NCBI GenBank assembly: GCA_001940845.1
Contig: MSGV01000029.1
Coordinates: forward strand, 1-64,000
DNA length: 64,000 nt
DNA from: Christensenellaceae bacterium Phil7
GTDB lineage: Bacteria; Bacillota; Clostridia; Christensenellales; CAG-138
Reading direction: 5' to 3'
The translations under genes were made by a program, and so were the position numbers. The notes beneath the pieces were generated by a model. It did not search any database, was not told where the DNA came from, and was given only the letters and a program-made list of their open reading frames with translations. Positions 43,292 to 53,657 of the stretch are shown here, piece by piece; position 1 is the first letter of the stretch, and every line of letters begins with the position of its first letter.

Positions 43292-43319
43292 ATTATACCA
43301 TAATTCAAAACGATGTCAA
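43292..43319 (-). promoter_or_regulatory. perfect-consensus sigma-A promoter upstream of dockerin-protein gene
   Basis: On minus strand TTGACA-N16-TATAAT. Confidence 0.75.
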
Positions 43320-43382
43320 TGCCTAGCGATATTATATCTTCAAAATGCAGTCTCTTTTTATAATCATGATCGGGTCAATTCC

Positions 43383-43418
43383 AAAAAAGTGTGCCCTGTT
43401 TTACACAAAAGCACACCC
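43383..43418 (-). terminator. Rho-independent terminator after thiI
   Basis: Minus strand GTGTGC-...-GCACAC followed by TTTTTT. Confidence 0.65.
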
Positions 43419-43440
43419 TTAATCATTATTCAGTTCATTA

Positions 43441-44610
43441 TCATTTAGATGCTATTATGAGCTCAGTCTCTTCCATTGCCTTCTCTATCATCGGCTCAAA
43501 ATCTACCGCAGCTTCACTGGCTCGCAAATCAGCGACCTCTGGGCGAGTCACCGGATGCTTTGGAACAAATACGGTGCAGCAATCCTCATATGGCAGTATA
43601 CTAGTCTCATATGTTCCTATTTTTCTTGCCAGGCTCATTATCTCATCCTTATCAAAACCGATCAGAGGACGAAATACGGGCATGGATACTGCATCATTGG
43701 TCACGCATAGGCTTTCAAGGGTTTGGCTTGCCACCTGCCCCAGAGCCTCCCCGGTAATCAGTGCTCTTGCCTCCTCCGATAGAGCTATTCTCTCCGCTAT
43801 CTTCATCATAAGCCTGCGCATAATAACAGTAGTTTCCTTCTCCGGGCATTCATCATATATCTTCATTTGAATGTCAGTAAACGGCACCAGGAAAAGGCGA
43901 ATCGGTCCTGCGTACCTGGAAAGCAGCCGTGCAAGGTCTATGACCTTATCTCTTGCGCGCTCGCTGGTATAAGGATAGCTGTAAAAATGCACTGCGCTTA
44001 GCACTAAGCCGCGCTTTGCCATCATGTAACCCGCAACCGGGCTATCTATTCCTCCGGAGATCAGCAGCGTCGCTTTGCCGGATGAGCCTATGGGCATACC
44101 ATTTGCGCATGGTATTTCCTCGCAATAAATATAAGCCGAATCACGGATTTCAATGCATAGAGAGATCTCCGGGTTATGGATATCGACATGCAGCTGGGGG
44201 AATTTTTCAAGCATCAGATGCCCTATCTCACGGTTTATTCCATCGGAATTCATAAAATAATGCTTGTCTGAACGCCTTGCAAAGACCTTGAAGCTCGTTT
44301 TTCCGCTGCGCTCGAGCTCTCTGCCCATAAGCTCATAGGACATACTTACAACATTATCCCATTCTTTATCCACAACATACGCTGGACTGATCGAGTGGAT
44401 GCCAAATACTCGCGTTAAGCGATCCGAAGCATCATCAAAGCTCTGCTCGGGAATAGAACATACATATATTCTTCCCTGCTCATGACGTATCTTGCAGGAT
44501 ATCCCTCTCAATGCCCCTTTCATATTTGAAATCAGCTTTTTCTCAAAGAAGGGACGGTTAAGTCCCTTTAAATGAATCTCGGTATAGCGTACAAGAATGA
44601 TCTTTTCCAT
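43441..44610 (-). CDS. thiI: tRNA 4-thiouridine synthetase
   Basis: ILVRYTEIHLKGLNRPFFEKKL, THUMP region, LLISGGIDSPVAGYMMAKRG; follows nifS-like gene. Confidence 0.95.
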   Translation of the reverse strand: MEKIILVRYTEIHLKGLNRPFFEKKLISNMKGALRGISCKIRHEQGRIYVCSIPEQSFDDASDRLTRVFGIHSISPAYVVDKEWDNVVSMSYELMGRELERSGKTSFKVFARRSDKHYFMNSDGINREIGHLMLEKFPQLHVDIHNPEISLCIEIRDSAYIYCEEIPCANGMPIGSSGKATLLISGGIDSPVAGYMMAKRGLVLSAVHFYSYPYTSERARDKVIDLARLLSRYAGPIRLFLVPFTDIQMKIYDECPEKETTVIMRRLMMKIAERIALSEEARALITGEALGQVASQTLESLCVTNDAVSMPVFRPLIGFDKDEIMSLARKIGTYETSILPYEDCCTVFVPKHPVTRPEVADLRASEAAVDFEPMIEKAMEETELIIASK

Positions 44611-44647
44611 GGTTTCTCCTTGTTTTAATCCTTTGTTATATTATTAA

Positions 44648-45793
44648 TTATCGTCTTCTAAATCTTCTAAGTTGATGCAGACTTTCTTCAATATACTGCG
44701 CTGCGTTATCTGCTTCGGCAACCGTATTAAACGGACTGAAGCTGAAACGAATCGCCCCATCCTGCCTTTCGCCGGTTATTCCCATTGAACTCAAAATACG
44801 GTTTTTGCCTCTATGTCTTGCAGCGCAAGCCGAACCTGTGGATACGAGCACACCCTTATCCATAAGCGAGTGCAGCAGCACTTCACCTCGAACTCCCAGA
44901 AAGCTTATGTTCAAAATATATGGTGCTGCATTTTCTATCTCCGGACCATTCAAGCGCACATCTCGTATTCTCATAAGATTAGAATGGAGCCTCCGTTTTA
45001 CTGCAAGCATATTTGCAATATTTACATCATGCTTTTCCATATAAATCGAACATGCAGTATCCAGTGCCATAATACCCGGCACATTTGTCGTGCCTGAGCG
45101 AAGATTATTTTCCTGTCCTCCTCCGCGCTGACCGCCTTTAAAACGAACGCCGTTCCTCACATAGAGCGCGCCTACACCCTTTGGTGCATGCAGCTTATGC
45201 CCACTCATTGAATACATATCGCATCGCACGGCAGGCATTTTAACATATGCCTGAACACCGTCAACATGAAAGACAGCATCCGGACACTGCTTCTTTACCA
45301 TTGCATAAATTGCATCGATATCATTGATGGCTCCCGACTCGTTATTGACATGCATGATACTTACATATCCTGTTTCGGCGTTTAGCGCCGCTGATAGCTC
45401 GTCCATCCTAATTCGTCCGGTCGTATCAACTCCAACCACAACCACATCATACCCCTGCTCCTTCATGGCAAGAATGGGTTCATACACCGAAGGATGTTCT
45501 ACGGCCGAGGTTATTATCCTGCATTTGCCGCGCCGCGCTGCAAGGGAACCCGAAAGCGCCATATTATTGCTTTCGGTACCACCGCTCGTGAATATGAGTT
45601 CACCAGCATCAGCATTTATATAAGATGCAAGCCTCGATCTTGCAGCATTAACCTCCCTCTCCACACTTACCGCGGGCGAATATGCTGCGGCAGGATTAAA
45701 ATATTGCTCCCTCATATACTTAATTGCTGTATCTGCCGCCTCCGGGAGCACAATTGTGGTAGCACTGTTGTCAAAATAAATCATAACATTCAC
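44648..45793 (-). CDS. cysteine desulfurase (NifS/IscS family)
   Basis: YFDNSATTIVLPEA, FTSGGTESNNMAL, SGHKLHAPKGVGALYVR, GSACAA. Confidence 0.95.
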   Translation of the reverse strand: MNVMIYFDNSATTIVLPEAADTAIKYMREQYFNPAAAYSPAVSVEREVNAARSRLASYINADAGELIFTSGGTESNNMALSGSLAARRGKCRIITSAVEHPSVYEPILAMKEQGYDVVVVGVDTTGRIRMDELSAALNAETGYVSIMHVNNESGAINDIDAIYAMVKKQCPDAVFHVDGVQAYVKMPAVRCDMYSMSGHKLHAPKGVGALYVRNGVRFKGGQRGGGQENNLRSGTTNVPGIMALDTACSIYMEKHDVNIANMLAVKRRLHSNLMRIRDVRLNGPEIENAAPYILNISFLGVRGEVLLHSLMDKGVLVSTGSACAARHRGKNRILSSMGITGERQDGAIRFSFSPFNTVAEADNAAQYIEESLHQLRRFRRR

Positions 45794-45834
45794 CGTTCCT
45801 ATCCTGTCCTTTTTCTACCAGAATATGCAGATCC

Positions 45835-48711
45835 TCAAGCTGATGGACCTATGGCAGGCGGAAACTGCTCATACAATGTACCATAATTTTGTTTCAACTC
45901 CTGAATTGCCTGCATTATCAGGCGGGCATCGGCCTGCGCAATTGCTTCCTGCAATGCAATGATATTCTGCTCAAGCAATTCTCTTTCACCCTGTCCAAGG
46001 GTTTGAACGGTATCAAGATACGCTCTGACCTCTGCTATCAATGCGCCTGCATATCTATACAGATCCTCAATATTCTCAAAAGGATTGCTCGTACCGTGAA
46101 TCGAACAAATGATATTTGAATAATCTATATAGCTTGCAGCAAAGGTGTCCAAATCAAGATCAGTTCTTACTGCATTTGGTATGATTTCATAAAGCTTTTC
46201 ACCATCCAATCTTGAATAGACGGAATCAGAATGAATCAAAACCACGCAGCTCTGCTCTCTTGAATCTACAGGGCAATCCACACCTGCCGGCTTGCCCGAT
46301 TCCGAGCAAACATCGATGCTGCAATGCATATCACAATACTCAGTAGGAATGCTCTCAACCGCACACCAATCCGTGATCGGTGGATTTGCTGTATCATGCA
46401 GGCATGCATCGGTTGCAATTTTACCAGAAACCGGACATATAGTAACCTGAGCAAGCCCCACATCTACAGGAGAAGCATCGATTATCGGTTTATCACTAAG
46501 CCCTTTATGGATATCGCTCATAAACGCCTGCCAAAGCGGTGCTGCCGCACTTCCTCCAGTAGATCCTGAAGCAAGCTTTTCCGAATATCGATCATGACCG
46601 ATCCAAAGTGAAGCAGTATAATAGCCGGTAAATCCCGCAAAATAAGCACTTGTATAATCATCATTGGTTCCCGTCTTACCTGCAACGGTAATCCCTTCAA
46701 TCTGAGCATTTGTGCCGGTTCCGCTGCTGACAACATCCTTCATCATATCCACCAGCATATAAGCCGTACTCTCCTTATAGACTCGGTGGGATTCCTGCAC
46801 ATCCTCCGCATCCAGAATTATTGTTCCATCCGGCGCAACAACTTTCGAGAACGATACTGGCTCTATATATACGCCTCCATTTGCAATGCAGGCGTATGCT
46901 GCCGCCATTTCAATGGGCGTTATATCCGATGTTCCAAGTGCAAGACCTGGTCCATCCTTATTTATTCTTTCATTTGGAACACCAAGACTTTCAAGATAGG
47001 CTGCGCTTTGTTCCGGAGTGCTGACCTCGAACAAAAGCCTTGCTGCAACTATATTCAGGGAAGAGGTAATTCCTCGTCTAATGTCCACTATCCCTTCCCA
47101 ACGCTTGCTTCCAAGAGACGGATAGCCCTTATCTCCTCCATAACCATTTATGCTCACCTCGGAATTTAGTACACCGGTTGCCGGACTCAACCCCATATCC
47201 AACACCGGGCCATACACCGTCAGCGGCTTGATCGATGAGCCGACCGGCATTGAGCTCTGGTATGCACGGTTTAACTGCCGCTTTTGGGTTGGCACGTCCC
47301 TCCCTCCGATTATCGCCTTGATCTGTCCGGTCGCATGGTCGATAATAACCGCAGATGCCTGCGGCTGCTGTATAGTTATACCCGATGTCGGGTCGGTTAT
47401 CAGCCCCGCACTCGAATTGCGAAGCGCAGGATACTTATCCCAATTTGATATTATCTCCTGCGTGGAGTTCTGTATTTTCGGATCCACCGTCAGGAAAATC
47501 TTATATCCACCCGTGCGCAGCTCTCTCTCAATTTGTGAGCGGTTTGATGAATTATCCTCCAAGCCTCTCACTTTCAACATGTTCGTAATAACATCATAAA
47601 CTCCGTATTCAACGAAGTATGCCATCTCATACGGCTGCTTTTGAGTGCTCACCTCAAGGATTTTTACATCATCCTTAAGTGCTGTGTTGTACTCTGCAAG
47701 CGATATGAACCCGGCTTCGTACATAGCCTTGAGCACGATATCCGTCCTTGCATTTGTAACATCCATCTTGTTTGTTCCATCCTCATTGAATCGCTTATAT
47801 GTATTTGCGCGAGGATTTGTGTAATTCGGCTTTTGAACCATCCCTGCAAGCATAGCGCATTCTCTAATGGTGAGTTCGTTCATATCCTTACCGAAATAGT
47901 CCTTTGCTGCTGTTTTGAAGCCATAGTTAGAATCCCCAAGGTACACATCATTCATATAGGCTTCCAAAATCAAATCCTTGGAAACAGTGCCCTCAAGCTC
48001 ATAAGCAAGATACGCCTCCTGTATCTTACGCTTATAGCTCTGGACGTTTGAAAGCACCTTATTCTTTATAAGCTGCTGTGTTATCGTCGAACCCCCGTGG
48101 GTATTCGTATTTCTAAGCGTATTTACTACCGCCGAAAACAGTCGCTTAAAGTCCAATCCGCCATGCTTATAGAATCTGACATCCTCAACAGCGATCAAAG
48201 CGTTTTTTAGGGTGCCCGGTATCTCATCGATATTTGCCCAATCGCGGAATTCCATGCTGGCATACGTGGTTATCTCATCCCCATTGCAATCATATATGTA
48301 ACTTGTACGATCGCTCTTTGTAAGGGTTGAAATATCCAAGGAAGGCGTGGTATCAATATATGCTTTTGCGATGCCCAGCACCAACCCCATGGCTATGAAT
48401 CCGCATAGAACTCCAACAATTATAAAACATTTAACCACGCCGAACACCACCGCGAGAAGCGTTGACCTGGGTCTTTTTCTTTCAACAAAAAGACCACCAC
48501 CCATTTCAATGCGCTTGCGCAGGCTCGATTGCCTCTTATTTTTCTTATGCTGCTTTCCGGCCGTTTCATTATTTGCTTTAGCTGAGGTCGGCTTATACAC
48601 GCTTGTTTTTCCGACATCAGAATTCGTATTGTCTTCTCCGGCCTTTCTTATCCCCCTACCACTGGTTCTTGCTATTTTTATAGGGGAATGGCTTTTTCTG
48701 ATATTACTCAT
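45835..48711 (-). CDS. class A penicillin-binding protein (PBP1A-type)
   Basis: Glycosyltransferase EDVRFYKHGGLDFKRLFSAV...GGSTITQQLIKN; transpeptidase SSMPVGSSIKPLTVY, SLNIVAARL, AGKTGTNDD. Confidence 0.96.
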   Translation of the reverse strand: MSNIRKSHSPIKIARTSGRGIRKAGEDNTNSDVGKTSVYKPTSAKANNETAGKQHKKNKRQSSLRKRIEMGGGLFVERKRPRSTLLAVVFGVVKCFIIVGVLCGFIAMGLVLGIAKAYIDTTPSLDISTLTKSDRTSYIYDCNGDEITTYASMEFRDWANIDEIPGTLKNALIAVEDVRFYKHGGLDFKRLFSAVVNTLRNTNTHGGSTITQQLIKNKVLSNVQSYKRKIQEAYLAYELEGTVSKDLILEAYMNDVYLGDSNYGFKTAAKDYFGKDMNELTIRECAMLAGMVQKPNYTNPRANTYKRFNEDGTNKMDVTNARTDIVLKAMYEAGFISLAEYNTALKDDVKILEVSTQKQPYEMAYFVEYGVYDVITNMLKVRGLEDNSSNRSQIERELRTGGYKIFLTVDPKIQNSTQEIISNWDKYPALRNSSAGLITDPTSGITIQQPQASAVIIDHATGQIKAIIGGRDVPTQKRQLNRAYQSSMPVGSSIKPLTVYGPVLDMGLSPATGVLNSEVSINGYGGDKGYPSLGSKRWEGIVDIRRGITSSLNIVAARLLFEVSTPEQSAAYLESLGVPNERINKDGPGLALGTSDITPIEMAAAYACIANGGVYIEPVSFSKVVAPDGTIILDAEDVQESHRVYKESTAYMLVDMMKDVVSSGTGTNAQIEGITVAGKTGTNDDYTSAYFAGFTGYYTASLWIGHDRYSEKLASGSTGGSAAAPLWQAFMSDIHKGLSDKPIIDASPVDVGLAQVTICPVSGKIATDACLHDTANPPITDWCAVESIPTEYCDMHCSIDVCSESGKPAGVDCPVDSREQSCVVLIHSDSVYSRLDGEKLYEIIPNAVRTDLDLDTFAASYIDYSNIICSIHGTSNPFENIEDLYRYAGALIAEVRAYLDTVQTLGQGERELLEQNIIALQEAIAQADARLIMQAIQELKQNYGTLYEQFPPAIGPSA

Positions 48712-48814
48712 TCGATAAATCCCTCTTTCTCAGAAAAATCATTGTCGTGCTGAAGCATACAAAAGCATTCTTCATATTTGCGTTCATATGCTCATGGAAT
48801 AATGCTCCATTTTG

Positions 48815-48843
48815 ATTATAACATATAACGATTGAATTGGCAA
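48815..48843 (-). promoter_or_regulatory. sigma-A-type promoter upstream of PBP1A gene
   Basis: Minus strand TTGCCA-N17-TATAAT. Confidence 0.6.
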
Positions 48844-48957
48844 ACCGGTTGAGTGCGGCGTAATATCTAAATAAAAATCATGGGACCGCAATGAACAGTC
48901 TTCAAAGCAGTCCCCTCCCTACAGCGCAAATAATGGCTTTTATAACGATATTCGGTT

Positions 48958-50076
48958 TCAATCTCGATATTTAGGAAAATACCTGTAAAGCGTACAAGTC
49001 ATACCTCCATTAGAAAGCTTACGGCGTTTATTTGCTCTTTCACCATATATACGTTCAAACTCCGGATGAGCCGCAATGATATTTACACTCCAACCATTCA
49101 ATGACGAGAAGACCTCATGCATATTGCGATATAGCTTTTCCGCATCCTTTTTTTCAAGGAGACGTTCTCCATAGGGAGGATTGCAAACTATAATACCACC
49201 ACACCGATCTTCATGCAGCAATTGAACCGAACGCACTGACCATTTGATCATTACGCCTGCTTTTTTTGCATGTTTTTTGCATAGCTCTATACAATGAGGA
49301 TCGATATCGAAACCTTCAATATCGAACGGAACATTTTGAATCAAATCCATCGCCTCATCACGCGCTTGTTTGAATGCCGGCAATCCCATGAAGTGCCACT
49401 GTTCAGCCGCAAAGTTTCTATTCAGGCCCACGGCCATGTTCTTTGCTATCATAGCTGCTTCAATAGGCATAGTTCCGGATCCACACATCGGGTCTATAAG
49501 TATGCGCTCCGGCTTGTATCCAGATAGCAATACTATTGCCGCTCCAAGTGTTTCCGAAATAGGGGCCGGCACATTATATGTACGATAGCCACGCCTTGAT
49601 AACCCCGCACCGCAGCAATCCAATGCTACGGTAACTTCATTTCTCAATATACCTACTTCAATTATGATCCTCTCACCATTCTCCGGAAAATAGCTCGTTC
49701 CGTATCCGACTTTTAACGATTCGATTACAGCCTTTTTTGCTATGCTCTGACAATCAGAAACCGAGAATAGTTTACTCTTAGCCGATTTTCCGTTAACATG
49801 AATGAAGCTGTCCCTCAGCAAATAATCTTTCCATCCAATGCGGCGCACTCCAGCAAAGAGTTCTTCAAATGTCTCTGCATGAAATTCATCAACTATCATC
49901 AATACCCGTTCTGCCGTCCTAAGCCAGAGACAAGCTCTTGCCATATCCAGATAGTCTCCTGAAAAAATCACCCTAGCATCAAGCACAGATATAACTTCAA
50001 TATTCAAATTTCTAAGTTCGCTTGCAGTGAGTGCCTCAAGCCCTATTTTGCATGTTGCAATAAACCTTGCTTTCAT
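48958..50076 (-). CDS. THUMP-domain RNA methyltransferase (RlmL/YpsC-like)
   Basis: Central ILIDPMCGSGTMPIEAAMIAKN and GGIIVCNPPYGERL motifs. Confidence 0.9.
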   Translation of the reverse strand: MKARFIATCKIGLEALTASELRNLNIEVISVLDARVIFSGDYLDMARACLWLRTAERVLMIVDEFHAETFEELFAGVRRIGWKDYLLRDSFIHVNGKSAKSKLFSVSDCQSIAKKAVIESLKVGYGTSYFPENGERIIIEVGILRNEVTVALDCCGAGLSRRGYRTYNVPAPISETLGAAIVLLSGYKPERILIDPMCGSGTMPIEAAMIAKNMAVGLNRNFAAEQWHFMGLPAFKQARDEAMDLIQNVPFDIEGFDIDPHCIELCKKHAKKAGVMIKWSVRSVQLLHEDRCGGIIVCNPPYGERLLEKKDAEKLYRNMHEVFSSLNGWSVNIIAAHPEFERIYGERANKRRKLSNGGMTCTLYRYFPKYRD

Positions 50077-50087
50077 ATTTATACCAT

Positions 50088-51929
50088 CTACTTTTCATAA
50101 AAATCAATTGTTTTCGCCGCTGTTTTCGAATATTTTATCAACAACCGCAATGCATTTCTGAACCTTGTTTCAGTGAGTTTATACGTCTCCAAAAACTTCA
50201 GATGCTGTTCATGAGTATATTTAGGGTGGTTTTCATTTGTTACAAACGGAGCAACATATATTATCGCTGCGCCTATTGATTGCATCTGCGCATCAGTAAA
50301 GCGAGATCGCTCCTTGGAACCTTCCTTTGTAAATTCATCAAGCAGCAACAACGCATCCTTTTTCCACGGAGCACCCCTTTTCCCTCTCAAATGAGATTTG
50401 ACGATATCCGAAATAGTATGATAATCAGCCGGAATCCTTTCTTTTGCTTCGCATTGCTTTTTATTTTTATCAGAAACGCTTTTTACCTCCATCAGAGCAT
50501 ACATGAGTCTGCCCCTTTTAAAAACCAAATTGCCCTTTGGAGGTGCTTCAGGTCTTATGCCATTTATTGCAATCATCTTTGTATTATAACTCACGTCAGG
50601 ATGTTTTATTATGTATTGACAGAGATTGTGCATTTGCGCATGAAATGGACGAACAAACGCTAAAAATGATGCTGCAAGTTTCGAATTCTCCATACGCACT
50701 GCCCACCTTGCAAGCTGCTGTGCTTCTTCACATGCAGCAGAATCCAACTTCCTATGGCTTTCAAGATGTATAAGGCTATGCATCATCCTTGCCATAAGCT
50801 CACCGGGAGGGAAAATATATGCAACTGGAATAACATTTTCATCTAAATCGGTTTCTTCTATGCAGATTTTTTTATAATATTTAGCTACTATGTCCCCAGG
50901 ATCAATCTTTAAAATACGTTCATAAAGCTTTGCCGCATAATCGGTATTTCCACAAATCGCAAGACAACGCGCATATGCATGAATTATCTCTTTATCATAT
51001 GGGCTCATTTTATAGCATAACCTTGCATATTTGAAAGCCTGCTCTTTCCTGTTGCCCAATTCACAAAGCATAGCATAAACCTTTAAAGCAGTATCTGCGG
51101 AGTCAGGCTCCAAACGAAGCGCAGCATTGCACTCACTTTCCGATTCGGCTTCCATCCCCGCCTTACTGTATATGAGTGATGCCAGGCAATGCATCTGTGC
51201 AGAATCCAATGCACCCCTTTTTAGAGATTTAATATATTTGGCTCCGCGTTCAAATTCTCTTGAACAATAGTAAGCCATCAACAATATGCTTCCCAGGATC
51301 GAATCATTCGGATTTTGCCTCATATATGGCTCAACGAGATCTATCACCTTAGAATATTCTTCATCTTTATATAAAGATTCTATCGTTTTTATCAGCTCCT
51401 CACGCTCAATATCCGCAACATCACGGATAGGCTGCATCTCAGCTTCATTAAAATCTAAAGATTCATACTCATCTTCGCTGTATACATCCATCATATACTC
51501 GCAGTAGTCCATTGCATCCAGAACCGATTCCAACACGTCTTCATTAAATGAGGCATCTTCCTCCGCATTAAGATGCAAAATACTGTATGCATCCAATGCA
51601 GCAGCATATTGTTCCATGCCTATATAGCAGTTACCAAGCAGCATAAGGATATTTGCATCATATTCACCGAAAACATCAATTGCCATACTCAACTGCCACA
51701 AAGCCTGATCATAACAGGTCATCTCAATAAGAGTTTCTATCAATATGACATATGCTTCCTTATTTCTTGGCTCAAGAGTTATTGCCCTATAGAGAAGCGG
51801 CAGCGCCTCCAAATATAATTCATTTTGCACTTTAGTTAGTGCGATATCAATTAGTAGAGCTGCTGCATCCTTCAGATTTACTATTATACCTTTTTTTGTG
51901 AGCTTCGTTACGTTACCGTTTTTGCTCAT
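50088..51929 (-). CDS. TPR-repeat protein
   Basis: Multiple TPR-like units (EALPLLYRAITLEPRNKEAYVILIETLIEM; AAKLYERILKIDPGDIVAKYYKKI); start MSKNGNVTK with AAGGAGG upstream. Confidence 0.8.
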   Translation of the reverse strand: MSKNGNVTKLTKKGIIVNLKDAAALLIDIALTKVQNELYLEALPLLYRAITLEPRNKEAYVILIETLIEMTCYDQALWQLSMAIDVFGEYDANILMLLGNCYIGMEQYAAALDAYSILHLNAEEDASFNEDVLESVLDAMDYCEYMMDVYSEDEYESLDFNEAEMQPIRDVADIEREELIKTIESLYKDEEYSKVIDLVEPYMRQNPNDSILGSILLMAYYCSREFERGAKYIKSLKRGALDSAQMHCLASLIYSKAGMEAESESECNAALRLEPDSADTALKVYAMLCELGNRKEQAFKYARLCYKMSPYDKEIIHAYARCLAICGNTDYAAKLYERILKIDPGDIVAKYYKKICIEETDLDENVIPVAYIFPPGELMARMMHSLIHLESHRKLDSAACEEAQQLARWAVRMENSKLAASFLAFVRPFHAQMHNLCQYIIKHPDVSYNTKMIAINGIRPEAPPKGNLVFKRGRLMYALMEVKSVSDKNKKQCEAKERIPADYHTISDIVKSHLRGKRGAPWKKDALLLLDEFTKEGSKERSRFTDAQMQSIGAAIIYVAPFVTNENHPKYTHEQHLKFLETYKLTETRFRNALRLLIKYSKTAAKTIDFYEK

Positions 51930-52824
51930 TATAATCCTCCTTGCGCTCAGCAAAGGCTAAAAGCGCATTGAGAGCATCCCTCTCAAAAAGGTACTTCGTA
52001 TCGCAAAATCTGCAGACGATCTCTGCCTGTCCGTCCTCCTCTATGATGGCTCTTAGTTCATCTCGACCAAGGGATACAAGCACTCCTTCCAACCGTTCAC
52101 GGCTGCAATCGCAACGAAATTCCGGCAAAATAGTTTCTGTCACTTTATAATCAAAACCCTCGAACAGCGCATTGAGTGCGTATTCAATTGAATCACCCTC
52201 ATCCATACGTAAGGAGAGCTTCGAAATTTTTTCACCAAGTGCCTCCAGTCTATCAAGCTCTTCATCCGGACAATTAGGAAGCGGTGCTAAAATTAAGCCT
52301 GCTGCCGACCTCACCTCTCCGGAAATAGGCTCTACCCTAACCCCAAGGTATACCAAAGATGGCTGTTGCTCACTTACCGTAAAATACCTTGCAAAGTCCT
52401 CTGCAATTTCCCCATTAACCAAATGACAGCTGCCAATATACGGCTCTTTCAATGAAAAGTCCCGTATAACACGCAACTCACCGGAATGTCCAACCGCACC
52501 GCCTACATCCAGCTTATTTTGTGCATTCAGCGGAATTTCCACCTCCGGATTCGTCACATATCCTTTTACTGCTCCCCCTTCACGCCCGACTACGGTTATA
52601 CTTCCTGCAGGGCCATTTCCCGCTATAGTAACGGTTATCGAGTCTCTCTCACTCTTAAGCTTTGCGCTCATCATTGAAACTGCAAGAAGCGTCCTGCCCA
52701 ATGCCGCGGTGCATACACGGCTCAAGTTATGCGTTTCACGTGCCTTTTCCACCATAACCCTGCCTGATATCGCAATAACATTTACAGTTTCATTCAAAAG
52801 AAGTCCTCTAATGATCTTATCCAT
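51913..52824 (-). CDS. hslO: Hsp33 redox-regulated chaperone
   Basis: ATLA-type VMVEKARETHNLSRVCTAALGRTLLAVSMMSAKLK; zinc CxC...CxxC: FRCDCSRERLEGVLVSLG...VCRFCDTKY. Confidence 0.95.
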   Translation of the reverse strand: MDKIIRGLLLNETVNVIAISGRVMVEKARETHNLSRVCTAALGRTLLAVSMMSAKLKSERDSITVTIAGNGPAGSITVVGREGGAVKGYVTNPEVEIPLNAQNKLDVGGAVGHSGELRVIRDFSLKEPYIGSCHLVNGEIAEDFARYFTVSEQQPSLVYLGVRVEPISGEVRSAAGLILAPLPNCPDEELDRLEALGEKISKLSLRMDEGDSIEYALNALFEGFDYKVTETILPEFRCDCSRERLEGVLVSLGRDELRAIIEEDGQAEIVCRFCDTKYLFERDALNALLAFAERKEDYNEQKR

Positions 52825-52839
52825 AATTCTTTCCTTCCT

Positions 52840-53589
52840 TCATTCGCTCTTTTTTGTTATAAATTGAATTCTTTCCGTCGTCTCTCCTGGTGCCTTGTTG
52901 CTGAAATCGGCATATACACCGATTATTGACAAGCCAATCCTATTAAGCAGAGCGCACAGTTCCTCTTGCGAATGCGCTCTCTGAATATGTCTTTCGCCGA
53001 AACGCTCATACAATGGCTTACCGGCTTTTGAAACCGCAGCTTTAGTAAAAAACTCCAGCTGCATCTCAATCAATCTGCTCTCTTCATCGTAATTATTCTT
53101 CCAAACATATACTGCATCCCTTCTGCTATCCGAAAACGTATTCATCCCAAGAATCTTGCTCAGCTTGTATTGCGATGAAATATCGAATATAAAAACCCCT
53201 CCGGATTTCAAAGATGCAAATACGGATTTAAAAAAGCCTTCTACCTCAGAAATACTCGTCAAATAGTTTACGCAATCACAAGGAGAAATAATTGCATCAA
53301 ATGGTTTTGGAAAATCAAAATTGCGCATGTCCATATGGAGCAACGGAATTCTCAACCCCAAACCGCGCGCTTTTTCGCTCGCTACACTCAGCATATCATC
53401 TGAAATATCGCTTCCTATAACCTCAAAGCCCAGTCTGCTCAATCTTATGGAAATTTCACCAGTTCCGCATCCGCATTCAAGCACACGCACACCTGGTTTT
53501 AAGAATGATGCGATATAGCTTGCCCACATATCATAATCAACATTGTCCATGAACATATCATAAAGCGAAGCGAACCGATTGTATTGCAT
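52840..53589 (-). CDS. class I SAM-dependent methyltransferase
   Basis: VRVLECGCGTGEISIRLSRLGFEVIGSDISDDML. Confidence 0.88.
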   Translation of the reverse strand: MQYNRFASLYDMFMDNVDYDMWASYIASFLKPGVRVLECGCGTGEISIRLSRLGFEVIGSDISDDMLSVASEKARGLGLRIPLLHMDMRNFDFPKPFDAIISPCDCVNYLTSISEVEGFFKSVFASLKSGGVFIFDISSQYKLSKILGMNTFSDSRRDAVYVWKNNYDEESRLIEMQLEFFTKAAVSKAGKPLYERFGERHIQRAHSQEELCALLNRIGLSIIGVYADFSNKAPGETTERIQFITKKSE

Positions 53590-53604
53590 AGTATTTCCTT
53601 TTAA

Positions 53605-53640
53605 GCTTCCGATAAAGCAATCCTTTGCTTTATCGGAAGC
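53605..53640. repeat. perfect 16-bp inverted repeat with 4-nt loop between dacF-like gene and methyltransferase gene
   Basis: GCTTCCGATAAAGCAA-tcct-TTGCTTTATCGGAAGC. Confidence 0.85.
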
Positions 53641-53657
53641 ATTTCAGTGTAAATTTA

